A program made the translations under genes and the position numbers. From positions 1 through 64,000 of the forward strand of contig JADYXR010000139.1 of NCBI GenBank assembly GCA_021772095.1: 64,000 bases of DNA, read 5' to 3'. Of the stretch, positions 46,801 through 53,860 are shown in pieces. Origin of the DNA: Candidatus Obscuribacter sp. (GTDB lineage Bacteria > Cyanobacteriota > Vampirovibrionia > Obscuribacterales > Obscuribacteraceae). Numbering within the stretch: the first letter of the stretch is position 1; each line of letters begins with the position of its first letter. Below the pieces are notes generated by a model. The model was not told the DNA's origin. It made no database searches and saw only the letters and a program-made list of their open reading frames with translations.

Positions 46801-49666
46801 TGCGTTCTTCCTGTGTGCCATCCGGCATCTTCACCATGACGCGCTCTGTGTCGAAACGCAGAGCAGTAAAGTTGTAATGTTTTTTCGTCAGTTCGTCGAC
46901 ACCTTCGTGTTCGATGTCGCCCCACATCAGAAGCCGTCCTTGATCGATTGACGCTTGTTTGATTTCGTCAGTGAGCTGGTCGACTTTCGGTCCGTATTTC
47001 TCCAACCAGGATCTGAGCTTTGCGACCTTTTCAATATTGGCAGGGTCGCTGCGATCCAGCGTTTCGGGCAGATCGATCTCTACGCTTTTGATTTTGCCGT
47101 TTTCACGAATCACTTTGCCCGGGAAATTTTTATCGTTAAGCGCGTCATCCGAGAAGACCGCAACTTCAGCCTGGCTGATCGAAAGGCGCGGAATGTTGGA
47201 TGCGTCGGCAGTCGCTTTGTTGAAATAGTGGATGGCATGCGTATAGTTGCGAACTTGCATGCCGAGCTGCAACCACTCGCCGCGAGCGCTCTGTAATTCA
47301 CGCATCTGGTCGAGCGACATTTTGTCGTTCGACATCCAGGCATCAAGTTTTCCGTTCTTGTTGAACGCGGTCAGTCGATCGTCAAAGACGCTGACTTCCC
47401 ACTTAAGCCGCATGTTGTCGTATTCTTTGAAGGCTTTGCCGGTCCACTGCGCCGTCTCGGTCAGTCGCTCACCTTCCGGAAGCTCGCCTGGTTTGAGCGT
47501 CTTCAGATCCATCTGCAAACGACCGGTGAGAAGTTGCGCCCGGAAAAGATCGTCGCCAATGGCTCGGCCGCTGTTATCTTTGGGAACCGTAATCGGGTTG
47601 CCTTCCGGTAAGGTTCCGTTTCTCGATGTGATGGCAACCGATAAATCAGTGGTTAAGCCATTCAAAAGGGTCGCCGATTTATTGTAGAAATCGCGAGATG
47701 CCGGTCCGAACGTGCCTTCTTTGAGTTCACGGTTCATCTCTTCAATTTGTTTTGCAGAAACAAGATCCTTAAACTGAGGAGTCTGAGCCAGTCTGTCCAG
47801 TGTCACTTGCAGGCGATCGCGCTGCCCATTTTCATTGGAGATCTGGACATAATCTTCCGGCTTCGCTCCGATTACACGACCGTCCGATGCCAGTTTGAGC
47901 TCTTCCTGTTTATGTTCTAAACCAGATGTTTTTCGAAGCTCGACTTTCAGCGCTTCCGGTGCGCGATCGTCAGAGAGGACGCCTCGAACGACGTCTTTAT
48001 AGCGGGTGTCGTCAATTGCCCCTGCCTGCTTAAGCGCATCGGCAGCCATTATTCGCCCACGAGGAGAGGCGGTGGACGGATCGAGCTGAGTCTGCAAATA
48101 GGTAAGAACGTCCTTTTTAGGGATTGTTTGAATCCAATCGCGCGCAGGGGCAATTTCTCTGGCGGGCTGACCGCGCTTGGCCGGCTCAATTTTAGCCTTG
48201 TCGTGCACGTGTCTCGATCCAAGCTCATCGCCAATCTGACCGTTAACACCTGTTCTCAGCTCGATAAGCGCGATTGCTGCTGCTGTTTTGTCTTCCGGAT
48301 TTTTGGAGTCCAGGAAAATGTGGACTGAACGGTTGTAGAGATCGGTTCTGCGTTGGGCGTCTTCGGCTCCAGTCGTGGCGTCAGTTGCCGGAGTGGCGGA
48401 GGTGGCGTCAGTTGGCGGATTGCCTTCGACTGGCTTTGTGCCGGGAGGTGTCTCGCCAGGCTTAGTGTCAGCTGGTTTCGACTCGGCCGGCTTCGCCAAT
48501 TGATTGGCCAAACGTTCTCTGCCTGCGGCGATCAGCGCCGTGTCGGCGATCAGACCGTCGCTGTGGCGTCCGATGAACTTTTCCACGTCGGACCTGGTTG
48601 TGTTGACGACTTCGGTCCGGGCTTCGCTTACGGTTTCAACTGTGTTGTGGCGACCCCGTTTTGTTACTTTGGCGTGCTCAACGGTTCTTGTGCCGAGAAG
48701 ATCGGGAAGCGTGCCGTCGGCTTTGCGATTTAAATCAAGCAAACCTTTTGCAGCCGCCAATTTTTCAGGAGTGTCTTCACCATGAGTTTGAAAAATCAGG
48801 GTCAGTTTTTGTTGGAGGTTGTGTCGATTTTTGTCGTCAGCAGGCTGGTCTTTCAGTGCTTTGACCTGCTGCTCGATGGTCTCAGCGCTGTTGTTAACGA
48901 ATTTCAGAACGTCGGCGGCGGCTAACGGGCGCAGCTCGTGGTGCGCTTTGACGTCAACAACTAACTTCGCGTTGGATCCTCTGCCCACCATATGGCTTTT
49001 TTCCGCAATGCTGACATCACGCATGGCGACTACATCCGGCACTTTACCGTCCGGACCTTTAGTCAGAAAAATCAAGGCTTTGGCTGCTTGAAGTCGCTCG
49101 GCGTAGGTCTTACCGGTTTCGAACTTTTCTGCCAGTTCTCGCATAACGAGCTGTCTGGCTGGGTCTTCGGCAGGCAGTTGGTGAATCCGTCTGACCGTTA
49201 AATCGATTGCGTCAGAACGCCCGTCGCGATAGGTGTTTGCCGATGGCAGATTAGCTAGTTCGGTGGCGCGCGGTGTGGCTTGCGGATCGCCAGGCGCGAG
49301 AACTGGTACGGTCGCAGTCTTTTCGGCTTCAGCGGATTTTGGTGTACCGTCTTTCTCGGTCGCCTCTTTTGCCGCAGCCTCTTTCGGTTGCGCGTCGGCT
49401 GTCGTGGTTTCGGTGCCCGGCAAGGGCGAGAATTGCAAATTGCCCTGGGCGTCGACTGCGCCTTTTTCCGGAGCTTTGGTTCCTGGCAGAGTTGCAGCCT
49501 GATTGTCGACCGCGATCTGGGCAATGGGCGACAGCGCCGAATCCCCGGAAGGTGTGCTTTCCAGGGAAGTTGAGGTTTTGTCCGTGCGAGTTGCCTCGAC
49601 CGGATCGACCGCTTTTTTCGTACTGTCTGTGCCGGTCGTGTCCGCCGGCTTCCCAGTGTCTCCCAC
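37892..49666 (-). CDS. Giant protein with tandem FHA domains and HEAT-like repeats
   Basis: A 3924-residue (about 420 kDa) acidic protein without a signal peptide. A Thr/Asp/Pro-rich N-terminus (1-140) precedes helical repeats of the form AAAKGLLDLNRKADGTLPDLLG. Two FHA domains follow, near 990-1065 (GSKNGTYVSGKLI) and 1085-1165 (GSEKGTYVNGRKV), then hydrophobic helices near 1215-1320. Residues 1350-3600 are largely HEAT-like repeats (DDPRIPVLRTALTHANDRVR and AAARVLVADQPG types), interrupted near 2420-2610 by a beta-rich segment with WKLTT and YPDGSSREISD motifs like those of Rhs/YD proteins. I do not recognise the C-terminus. The GTG start follows GAGG by 5 nt, and a good promoter lies 150 nt upstream. 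It is the third of three giant genes and is probably transcribed separately. Confidence 0.85.
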   Translation of the reverse strand: MGDTGKPADTTGTDSTKKAVDPVEATRTDKTSTSLESTPSGDSALSPIAQIAVDNQAATLPGTKAPEKGAVDAQGNLQFSPLPGTETTTADAQPKEAAAKEATEKDGTPKSAEAEKTATVPVLAPGDPQATPRATELANLPSANTYRDGRSDAIDLTVRRIHQLPAEDPARQLVMRELAEKFETGKTYAERLQAAKALIFLTKGPDGKVPDVVAMRDVSIAEKSHMVGRGSNAKLVVDVKAHHELRPLAAADVLKFVNNSAETIEQQVKALKDQPADDKNRHNLQQKLTLIFQTHGEDTPEKLAAAKGLLDLNRKADGTLPDLLGTRTVEHAKVTKRGRHNTVETVSEARTEVVNTTRSDVEKFIGRHSDGLIADTALIAAGRERLANQLAKPAESKPADTKPGETPPGTKPVEGNPPTDATSATPATDATTGAEDAQRRTDLYNRSVHIFLDSKNPEDKTAAAIALIELRTGVNGQIGDELGSRHVHDKAKIEPAKRGQPAREIAPARDWIQTIPKKDVLTYLQTQLDPSTASPRGRIMAADALKQAGAIDDTRYKDVVRGVLSDDRAPEALKVELRKTSGLEHKQEELKLASDGRVIGAKPEDYVQISNENGQRDRLQVTLDRLAQTPQFKDLVSAKQIEEMNRELKEGTFGPASRDFYNKSATLLNGLTTDLSVAITSRNGTLPEGNPITVPKDNSGRAIGDDLFRAQLLTGRLQMDLKTLKPGELPEGERLTETAQWTGKAFKEYDNMRLKWEVSVFDDRLTAFNKNGKLDAWMSNDKMSLDQMRELQSARGEWLQLGMQVRNYTHAIHYFNKATADASNIPRLSISQAEVAVFSDDALNDKNFPGKVIRENGKIKSVEIDLPETLDRSDPANIEKVAKLRSWLEKYGPKVDQLTDEIKQASIDQGRLLMWGDIEHEGVDELTKKHYNFTALRFDTERVMVKMPDGTQEERIRVTSSKQHKYAGNLSLYKTVGDIEDVGNPVTSGEIKVNGKVIPLDAGNDGVTIGSEGTIKVTGGQVEADHARMRVAEDGRVFIKDNGSKNGTYVSGKLIDSQKWVEVFPDQNVTLGEPPASLAIGKNENGEPTFNGQTLKVGEPTDLGTIAGTTIEGAEKSVVKVEADGRMFIKDTGSEKGTYVNGRKVDGEKWTQISASDKVTFGAPAASLDIEGDVRLYKPGAMVTVLVDGQMQLMPAENLKAWGDEAAGWHYTGKGAMALMDLGMIVTGTIEFKGLHMAAMQGLKETGKLGARTVFSQMVHTPGFARAAWHAGLGATGLVHQSIENTGPYGKKFMELRGYAMMADIFYGSVVKDGLSISRKAFGMAKPAEQGSAVANYLKTAPWAKTASSITEKMFLGMNGYFVAEIGAHQIPAIVGSIRKHDAATLLNGGMLLRAGQYESNADKDAPPLPTLEDQARKFASPDGREKMSQVQKEAADMAKLPEEKSKEKEQYLAKLTSQFLDSPNKDDKLAAAFGLLTYHAQDSKSVPNILGTRYKSQNDLPENVTAANVKAYIDSRIPPSINMFDKQLQTAVENRFAKISEIAAQPSDSPDRKQLNNQLLSEFTSATGEKERVAAAMGLMLLNEKDGKVPDLLGTTTGADGEQVEVKAEDLRNLLTSYQSHTLMDRFDSYTALMKGNESLNTILGKTRELIAASDNAEARKEESIRLQAIFEKSENREEKAAAALGLIFLNADPITGAFADTLAQTTYQVEVPRLTVATSTGPYSGYHNAGGIGRMQMVKEDRVRDLKSADVMQYLKGNMPTLAPGTRLAMGDLLYRADESPMAGQSKFNDYAGLLLSVVQDKNASPEARKEALVNAHGLGLAEAMEVHRFSTEPGIGKLESTIAATAEADIYGRDSRAIEKALLDIVAQPTADKDLRALASATLLANSETDPAKRKALLTQMQTEYEAAKGTPGAYYDRVFQRESQVVKTSGQDGEPSAEDRAKLFRAAVIMSKNNNWKDFGVSDQQMALAMESSFTLEQPVLASHALEPLLKHYKDLDADGRGLVEYNLLSLLKDNQGGVNSPGYLLKLDVINKLDQINAVLGPQFAAKARQEIGEVLTPGTVPNKVADEETRAAIVRALGKTSANDLATQDLLKQIIGAGDQPGDSSALVRSTALDRLSELKPVGLNQIAAGLLETEKDPEVLRKLGQIELTSRRLDPDSAEYRERFRQSLNKLMASGANKYSLAEVPDFIRKNYPMLEWTHMFNTASKRAADANGKWVWAWEKTGDLMKPHLDQAKGETSGQLDAIISKAARPEGDMERRTLAWIVMSNGRFFDESTKQEAVQRAANGLLNASLGDAQTKAAVAPLLEMAIATQDRMPYSARTTLVTALVNLNPGAPGSPVSREDAGVALLAGLKRQFERTPRDGNDPNYKASHELQMKLLDAYSKYASVESIPILEAMAADQSKVGIVRDTAERVKDIAYPDKSGRSVDYDENNEVWKLTTTRGGVKQTLVRQGKSDEWYEESDATKTTVWRGKVAVDQTNASIRLNDSFGKSLTHTADGGTVQRTGTKVEKVTYPDGSSREISDTREEITNAKGVKEIWTLRGDLWHTDTDARNRGPWKGTLRFDEAGNFVQVSANGEKKIIRPDGSNIFYKGDQATYSTPSSSDHSAHSMPLIRDRAKQLLGELQDSTDVLLRGLKLDGESTPQQLADNLTAIAASRDNNSEAVARAVLVAGLSKPLTGADDPRRAVLHQLLKDPHERISMAAARVLLTSGASDTPQQGAEFEQRKAVADQDRRLAATVIADIAKNGSKQGFRDDANRLIAEIKQQAATPGSARVADAQLLEAALLNTKSAPRVDTGRFAAPHTIDQQEKYERATGALIRDNLITLDRLEKPEWWSEHGYKLLEAGSYVNSQYETADNVSFSFFEKIKARFDYSDVEKKFKTAFENLNSQRDEQIKLLTDRAMANDDSESAQDARKALAFIVLSNGYPLSENIRNRTVYDAAKTLATIYKNGGPGAAYAEQIVTDVLIANPGIDISVRSIFAQAVIQREGSDQSRKGDASSAKAALLLTNALDAETWAMPTRGQPRYQESINFQNMILGRLDKLGESISMPVLEAMSKGHPDQDLKRRADEMFNRLKDGIGDLFSNTVPDTTTDRAELAKSINELLNRKDTPRTDEDLVRELVRMAHPKTFDVASAADDPRIPVLRTALTHANDRVRLAAAVSLTQAGDPRGVVALSQLQDSSRAGIKREANLNYEGTFMMRFALPKLTADGDAFVRQTLNDASGQRAKIAAARVLVADQPGDAAAAEAIVNLYGAQGGAFKAEAEQVIKEIIEKQPIAKADDPRRAILETQLRSPDQKTQVAAAWLLAHSSVEGDIQKAVAVLGKLAVKSEAKTEAQSLLKDMIARGSDAHQLLALKTWNDAWVANGSPEADKPAFPTSLEQTRKYFRTASVAERAQIFALPEAEKKALIMQLSGKSEQELEDGMQPAPLADFRVPREVFDPLKVFNGRPELLFPLPGTDRWSTGGDSFLRPLATRWSPATNDGWERRLPANTGLRNWDSAPQPYFKATTDGVAAYNTTRGARVLGTASKFQLGEGQTQFVRVDAPDATAFLNLDQSRPSEFSKKDSATFARLSMANQLQQQAQTGDVIKIGLDGKLVLQFEGHVTTGDQLPGNGRQPHLTLGAMDDRKPFALDGTGDTPPEFSDFLEYLQKQRPEIMQQPSIKASDLSVMFLQYLRQREAGIESGYVITPSLFDRNVDLLANNPSALPWYPQKDNRGYRNQPQQWSEVQGERERLRAAKLDEQLTKLLVTVDARGREVKDHGYSLPGAHWQPAGAVEIGKPELLTRPPVENLQVNRLGLTNILPSALLGKPRTEAVRVQLWRTGDNTTSFTPTASVVQPDVEISTALLDANLWKARQQLNDKLVIDRMVVLRTPENNPGVSSFALSPASQELLRRYQQVKLQERIRIINNWESP

Positions 49667-49813
49667 TGTAGCCTCACAAGTGCAACAGGTCCTTCTTTCT
49701 TATTCCCTTACTAATGTGGTTTTAGGCGGCAGGAACCTGACTGTTGCCTAATTTGCCACTTTACAACCGTCCCGAGTGGGACCGTCTGGGCTTCTTTGAT
49801 TTGCTGAATTGTC

Positions 49814-49842
49814 TATATACGGTCCAGTGAATAATTTGCCAA
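49814..49842 (-). promoter_or_regulatory. Sigma-70-type promoter of the giant FHA/HEAT gene
   Basis: On the minus strand the -35 box TTGGCA (49837-49842) and the -10 box TATATA (49814-49819) are exactly 17 nt apart. A leader of about 140 nt would precede the GTG start. The rest of the 327-bp gap (49667-49993) holds only short inverted repeats and no gene. Confidence 0.65.
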
Positions 49843-49993
49843 GTTTTCCAAGGCGTTCTGCGAATGGTAAAGCGCGCTGGGGTTCGGCTCTGCCTTCACA
49901 CGTTTCATCATCCTAGGCAAGCATTCGGGCAGTGGCGTGACAATAATGGCCCACGGGATGCCCGCGTTGCCTCATCAATAATGTCACCGGCTA

Positions 49994-52900
49994 CTATTGA
50001 CTGCTTGTGGGAGCGTATCCGGTGTTGATTTCTTGTTGGCCGCCTTCGCGGTAGATCATTTGGGCGACGAATGCGGCGACTAATGAGTAAGTGCCGGCTC
50101 TGGTCGCTGCGCCTTTGAAACGGACGCCGCCACCGGTTGCTTGTTCTGCCCGGATGCGCGCGATTTCTTCGGTGGTGGCATGCCTTTTGATCGTGTCCAT
50201 TAACTTGGTGATGGTTTCCGGACGATGAACATTTCTGGACAGGTGATCGAGGTCGGCAATTTGCTCGTTGAGAATTTTGATTTGACCATCCAATTCTGCG
50301 TTGGCAGATCCGGTTTTGCTCTTCTCCAGTCGCTCCAAATGTTGACGTTTGTCTCTCAACGTGTCCTTTACGAGGGACTCGAATGACACTTCTGGTTTGC
50401 CACCAAATTTGACACCAGATTCGCTCAGCAAAATGGGCTCACGACCGCTCGTAAGTTCAAATGCTCCGAGATTAGCAACTCGCTCTGACACGCCTTGTCG
50501 GGCGCTGTCAGTGGTTGTTCCATGGTCGAATGCAGTTTTGAGTGCCTGTGCCATTGCAGCTCTTTGAGCCGAATCGCACGGTTTGCCTTCGTATAGATCT
50601 CTGAGCTCATTCGAGCATACAAGCGCTTCTCGAGCGACCTGGTCCTTAGTCGAACCTTTACCATATTGAACTTGAACCTGGCAATCTTGCGCTCTAACTT
50701 TGGTACCATCAGCGGTGACGAATGCTGGTGCTCCAGTGGTATCGACCGATCTTACATCGATTGTGTGGCCTTGATGTATGAATGCTAATTTTGAGTCACC
50801 GGCATTCAGAGTTGACGACTCTACAGCGGCAACCGCTGTACTGGCAAAACCAGGACGGTGACGTCGATTGACGCTACCGGCGGTTTCTCTCAAAGCGGTT
50901 TTGCAATACTCGTCGAACATTTGTCCGGGTGAAAGAGCGTCAAGCGCGGCGAGCTTCTCTCTGAAGGCTTGCACTCTAAATGAATCAGCTTGAACTCCAG
51001 TGCTGGCTCCTGGCGCAGTGTCAAGGGTGGTGGCGTCGCCGGCTGGCTTCGTCTCACTAATGGCACCAGCTGCGGTGGCGTCGCCAGGTGGCCTCAGTGC
51101 GGTGTTCGGCGATGGGCGAGGTGCCGAATCTCCGGTCGATGGAGCGGCTTCACCGAGGGCTGTCCGTCGGCCGGTAGGGGCTTCTTGCGAGTTGAATGCT
51201 TCCAGTTTTGCCTGGTTCACTGCGCGCGAATACTCGGCTTCGATCTGCACACTGGTTTTTGCGCTGCTTTGTCTGTTCAGTTCATTTTCATTACCGATTA
51301 AACCCATTTTGAGATAATCCGCGGCCGTGTATCGGTTGGCGGTGGCTTCCGATCGGCTCATCAAATCGCCTCTGATGCGGACGGCTGTCTGCATAACATC
51401 CACTGCCAGCTTAGGATTTTCTTTTAATTCAGGCACCTCGTTTATCGCGGCGGCATCCATCAGAGTTAGTTTAGATGCCGCTCCTCCGAGCTTTTGATAC
51501 GTCGCTTCAGCATCTGCAAGAGCTTTTGGATCTTGTGCCAGTTTATAGACTCGCCTGATTTCGTTGCCGCGGTCGGTGGCTGCGGAATTGCGTGCCGGAG
51601 ATTTTGTGAACGAATTGATTAAATAGCCGGGATACTGTTCGCGCACACGATTTACTTCAAGCGCGGTGGACAGCGCCATGTCTTTTTGACGAGTCTCAGT
51701 TCGAATCTCATCGACTTTTTTCAGTTTTGCGCGAGCTGTGGGTTCGGTATAATTTTTGCCAGTCGGTTTGGACGGGTCTTGCGTGTTTTGCAGAATGGCA
51801 ATTTCGATGGCTTGCGCCTCTGTGAGTGGTCCTTTGCCTGCTTTGAGGTGTTCTTGTGCTTTCTCAAAAACAGCCTTTGCTTTTCCGATCTGATCGGGAG
51901 TGAGGCGTAGTTCCGTCATGATTTTGTCTACATTGGAGACGCTCGACGGGTCGGTTGCCATGCCATTTGCTTTCATCGCCTCCGCGATCAACGCCATGCG
52001 ATTGATGTCTGCGCCCGATACATTCGGCTTGAGCAACTTGATCACGGCGCTGGCGGCATCGCCGCCTTTAGCTTCTTCGGTAATTCTTGCCATCACTGAG
52101 CGATTGAGAGCGCCACCATCAGCGGTGCCGGTATTTTGCCCGCCTTCGAGAGCGGACAGCTGTGTTTGCAGCTGCTTGATGTTGCGTACGTCCTGAGGCT
52201 GTGTTCCTGGTGCCTCTAGCGCGATTGAGCGTTGGCTGTTGTCTTTGAAATCTACAGTGAATTTGCCATTGGTTTCGCGTGTAATTTTAGACACGAGGTC
52301 TGAAACCTTAGCGTCAGAACCGTTGAGTTTAACCGCAACGCCATCGCGACTGACCACGTGATCAGGAACTGAGATTTCCGCCGTGCCATTGGGTTTTTCG
52401 GTGACGGTGCGATCTTCGAAAGTGAATCTGGTACCTTCTTCGACGCCCAGATATTCCACTTTTTTGAACGGAGCGTCTACTGCCACTCCTTGCTTCAGCG
52501 ATTGCCATTTGCCATCAGGACTTCGAAAATAACTGCGACCGTCCACGTCGATCAGATTGCGCAACTGCCCTGCTCTCGGGTCACCATCCGGATAGTTTTG
52601 AAAGCTGCGAACGGTGCCGTCCGGATTAATTACTCGGGTCGTCGATTCCATTTTTCCAGTATCTGGATTTCTGCCGCTGGTTTTCTCTTCAGTGGCTTGA
52701 TTTCCAATTTCTACTTTGAATGCCGATGATATAAGCCAGGGCTTGGTGCGATTCTCCGGAATTTGTGCATCGACGCGCTCGACTTTTCCGTCAGGATGAA
52801 CAATTCCGGCAGTCACGTGTCCGTTGACCTGGTCCGAGGTACTGCTGCCGACACCATGTTCGAGTATGTAGTAGCCGGTGTCTTTGAGGGGGCTGACTCC

Positions 52901-53851
52901 GGGTTTTGTCGGTCCGCCTGTCAGGGTCATGTTGTGAAAACCAGCTTCCCGCAGCCCTCTCTGGATGTAATCGGGCACGGGGGGATTGTCGCGTTGGAAA
53001 TCTTCTTGAGCCCTGCGCGTGTGGACGATACCGGCTGTGCCACTATGGGTGGCACCATGATTCACCTGGTAGAGAGTGGCGGTCATTTTCGGCGCGCCAT
53101 TTTCCAACGGAACATAAATACTTTTCCCACCGATTTCTCCGGCATCAAGCTTGTTGAGAATCTTGCCGAACTCGGCAGCCATAGCTCGATCTGAGAGGCG
53201 CTCGTTCATGATGAATGAAGCAGTGCAAGCGCGGCAATTTGTTTGACCTTCTGCGTAATTCGGATTTTCGCGGTTTAAAATTGGATTCTCGGCAAGCGCC
53301 TGTACGTTTTCCGGAGTGAGAAGGTGCACCTTGCCTTCTAAATTTCCGGCAACCAGACGCAGCATGACGCCTGCTGTATCTTGTGAAAGCGTATCGCTGG
53401 CGCTCATTCGATTCATTCGATCGAGCATTTGTTTCATACCGCCCAGGTCTTCCGGCAGTTGCCCTCGTTGTCGAAGAGAATCGAACTGTTCAGTGACGCC
53501 GTCCAGATGCGTACTCGAGGTGCCGCTGCGCTTCATGCTCTGTTCCAGCTCGGCCAGACCTTTTGCAACTGTTTCCGCTGTGGGTTTTTCCGCGGCAGTG
53601 GACTCCGGAGTTGACTGAGGGCGGCGCAATCGAGCATCCATGAATTCCGAAACCCACAATGTGCGATTGTCGGTCGTGGGTGGCTGAGCCTGGCTCTGGT
53701 CGGTAGTTTGAGTTTGGGGACCGCGGTCGCCGTTGACTGATTGCAACAATTTTTGCCCGGTCTCGGCAGGCGCTGCGGTATCGCTCGCGGTATCACGAAC
53801 CGGTGCACCTTTCGGTGTCGAAACAACAGGATTTTCTGCTGGTTCCGGCAA
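49994..53851 (-). CDS. Giant protein with papain-fold (Tox-PL-like) domain
   Basis: A 1285-residue protein without a signal peptide. A Pro/Thr/Gln-rich N-terminus leads to a domain (about 190-370) with the papain-fold toxin pattern: NCRAC with Cys206, GHVTAGIVHPDG with His345, and RVDAQ with Asp361. A beta-rich region with INPDGTVRSFQNYPDG-like motifs (about 390-560) and a long helical part follow. The last 300 residues are homologous to the C-terminus of the upstream 2223-residue protein (TADGTKV, KDQVARE, ERLEK, NAELDG), ending in a hydrophobic GTYSLVAAFVAQMIY and the tail GYAPTSSQ. Tox-PL domains act as cysteine proteases or deamidases. No immunity-like gene is evident beside it. It starts 9 nt after its neighbour, so they form one transcript. 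Confidence 0.85.
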   Translation of the reverse strand: MPEPAENPVVSTPKGAPVRDTASDTAAPAETGQKLLQSVNGDRGPQTQTTDQSQAQPPTTDNRTLWVSEFMDARLRRPQSTPESTAAEKPTAETVAKGLAELEQSMKRSGTSSTHLDGVTEQFDSLRQRGQLPEDLGGMKQMLDRMNRMSASDTLSQDTAGVMLRLVAGNLEGKVHLLTPENVQALAENPILNRENPNYAEGQTNCRACTASFIMNERLSDRAMAAEFGKILNKLDAGEIGGKSIYVPLENGAPKMTATLYQVNHGATHSGTAGIVHTRRAQEDFQRDNPPVPDYIQRGLREAGFHNMTLTGGPTKPGVSPLKDTGYYILEHGVGSSTSDQVNGHVTAGIVHPDGKVERVDAQIPENRTKPWLISSAFKVEIGNQATEEKTSGRNPDTGKMESTTRVINPDGTVRSFQNYPDGDPRAGQLRNLIDVDGRSYFRSPDGKWQSLKQGVAVDAPFKKVEYLGVEEGTRFTFEDRTVTEKPNGTAEISVPDHVVSRDGVAVKLNGSDAKVSDLVSKITRETNGKFTVDFKDNSQRSIALEAPGTQPQDVRNIKQLQTQLSALEGGQNTGTADGGALNRSVMARITEEAKGGDAASAVIKLLKPNVSGADINRMALIAEAMKANGMATDPSSVSNVDKIMTELRLTPDQIGKAKAVFEKAQEHLKAGKGPLTEAQAIEIAILQNTQDPSKPTGKNYTEPTARAKLKKVDEIRTETRQKDMALSTALEVNRVREQYPGYLINSFTKSPARNSAATDRGNEIRRVYKLAQDPKALADAEATYQKLGGAASKLTLMDAAAINEVPELKENPKLAVDVMQTAVRIRGDLMSRSEATANRYTAADYLKMGLIGNENELNRQSSAKTSVQIEAEYSRAVNQAKLEAFNSQEAPTGRRTALGEAAPSTGDSAPRPSPNTALRPPGDATAAGAISETKPAGDATTLDTAPGASTGVQADSFRVQAFREKLAALDALSPGQMFDEYCKTALRETAGSVNRRHRPGFASTAVAAVESSTLNAGDSKLAFIHQGHTIDVRSVDTTGAPAFVTADGTKVRAQDCQVQVQYGKGSTKDQVAREALVCSNELRDLYEGKPCDSAQRAAMAQALKTAFDHGTTTDSARQGVSERVANLGAFELTSGREPILLSESGVKFGGKPEVSFESLVKDTLRDKRQHLERLEKSKTGSANAELDGQIKILNEQIADLDHLSRNVHRPETITKLMDTIKRHATTEEIARIRAEQATGGGVRFKGAATRAGTYSLVAAFVAQMIYREGGQQEINTGYAPTSSQ

Positions 53852-53860
53852 GTGCTATCC

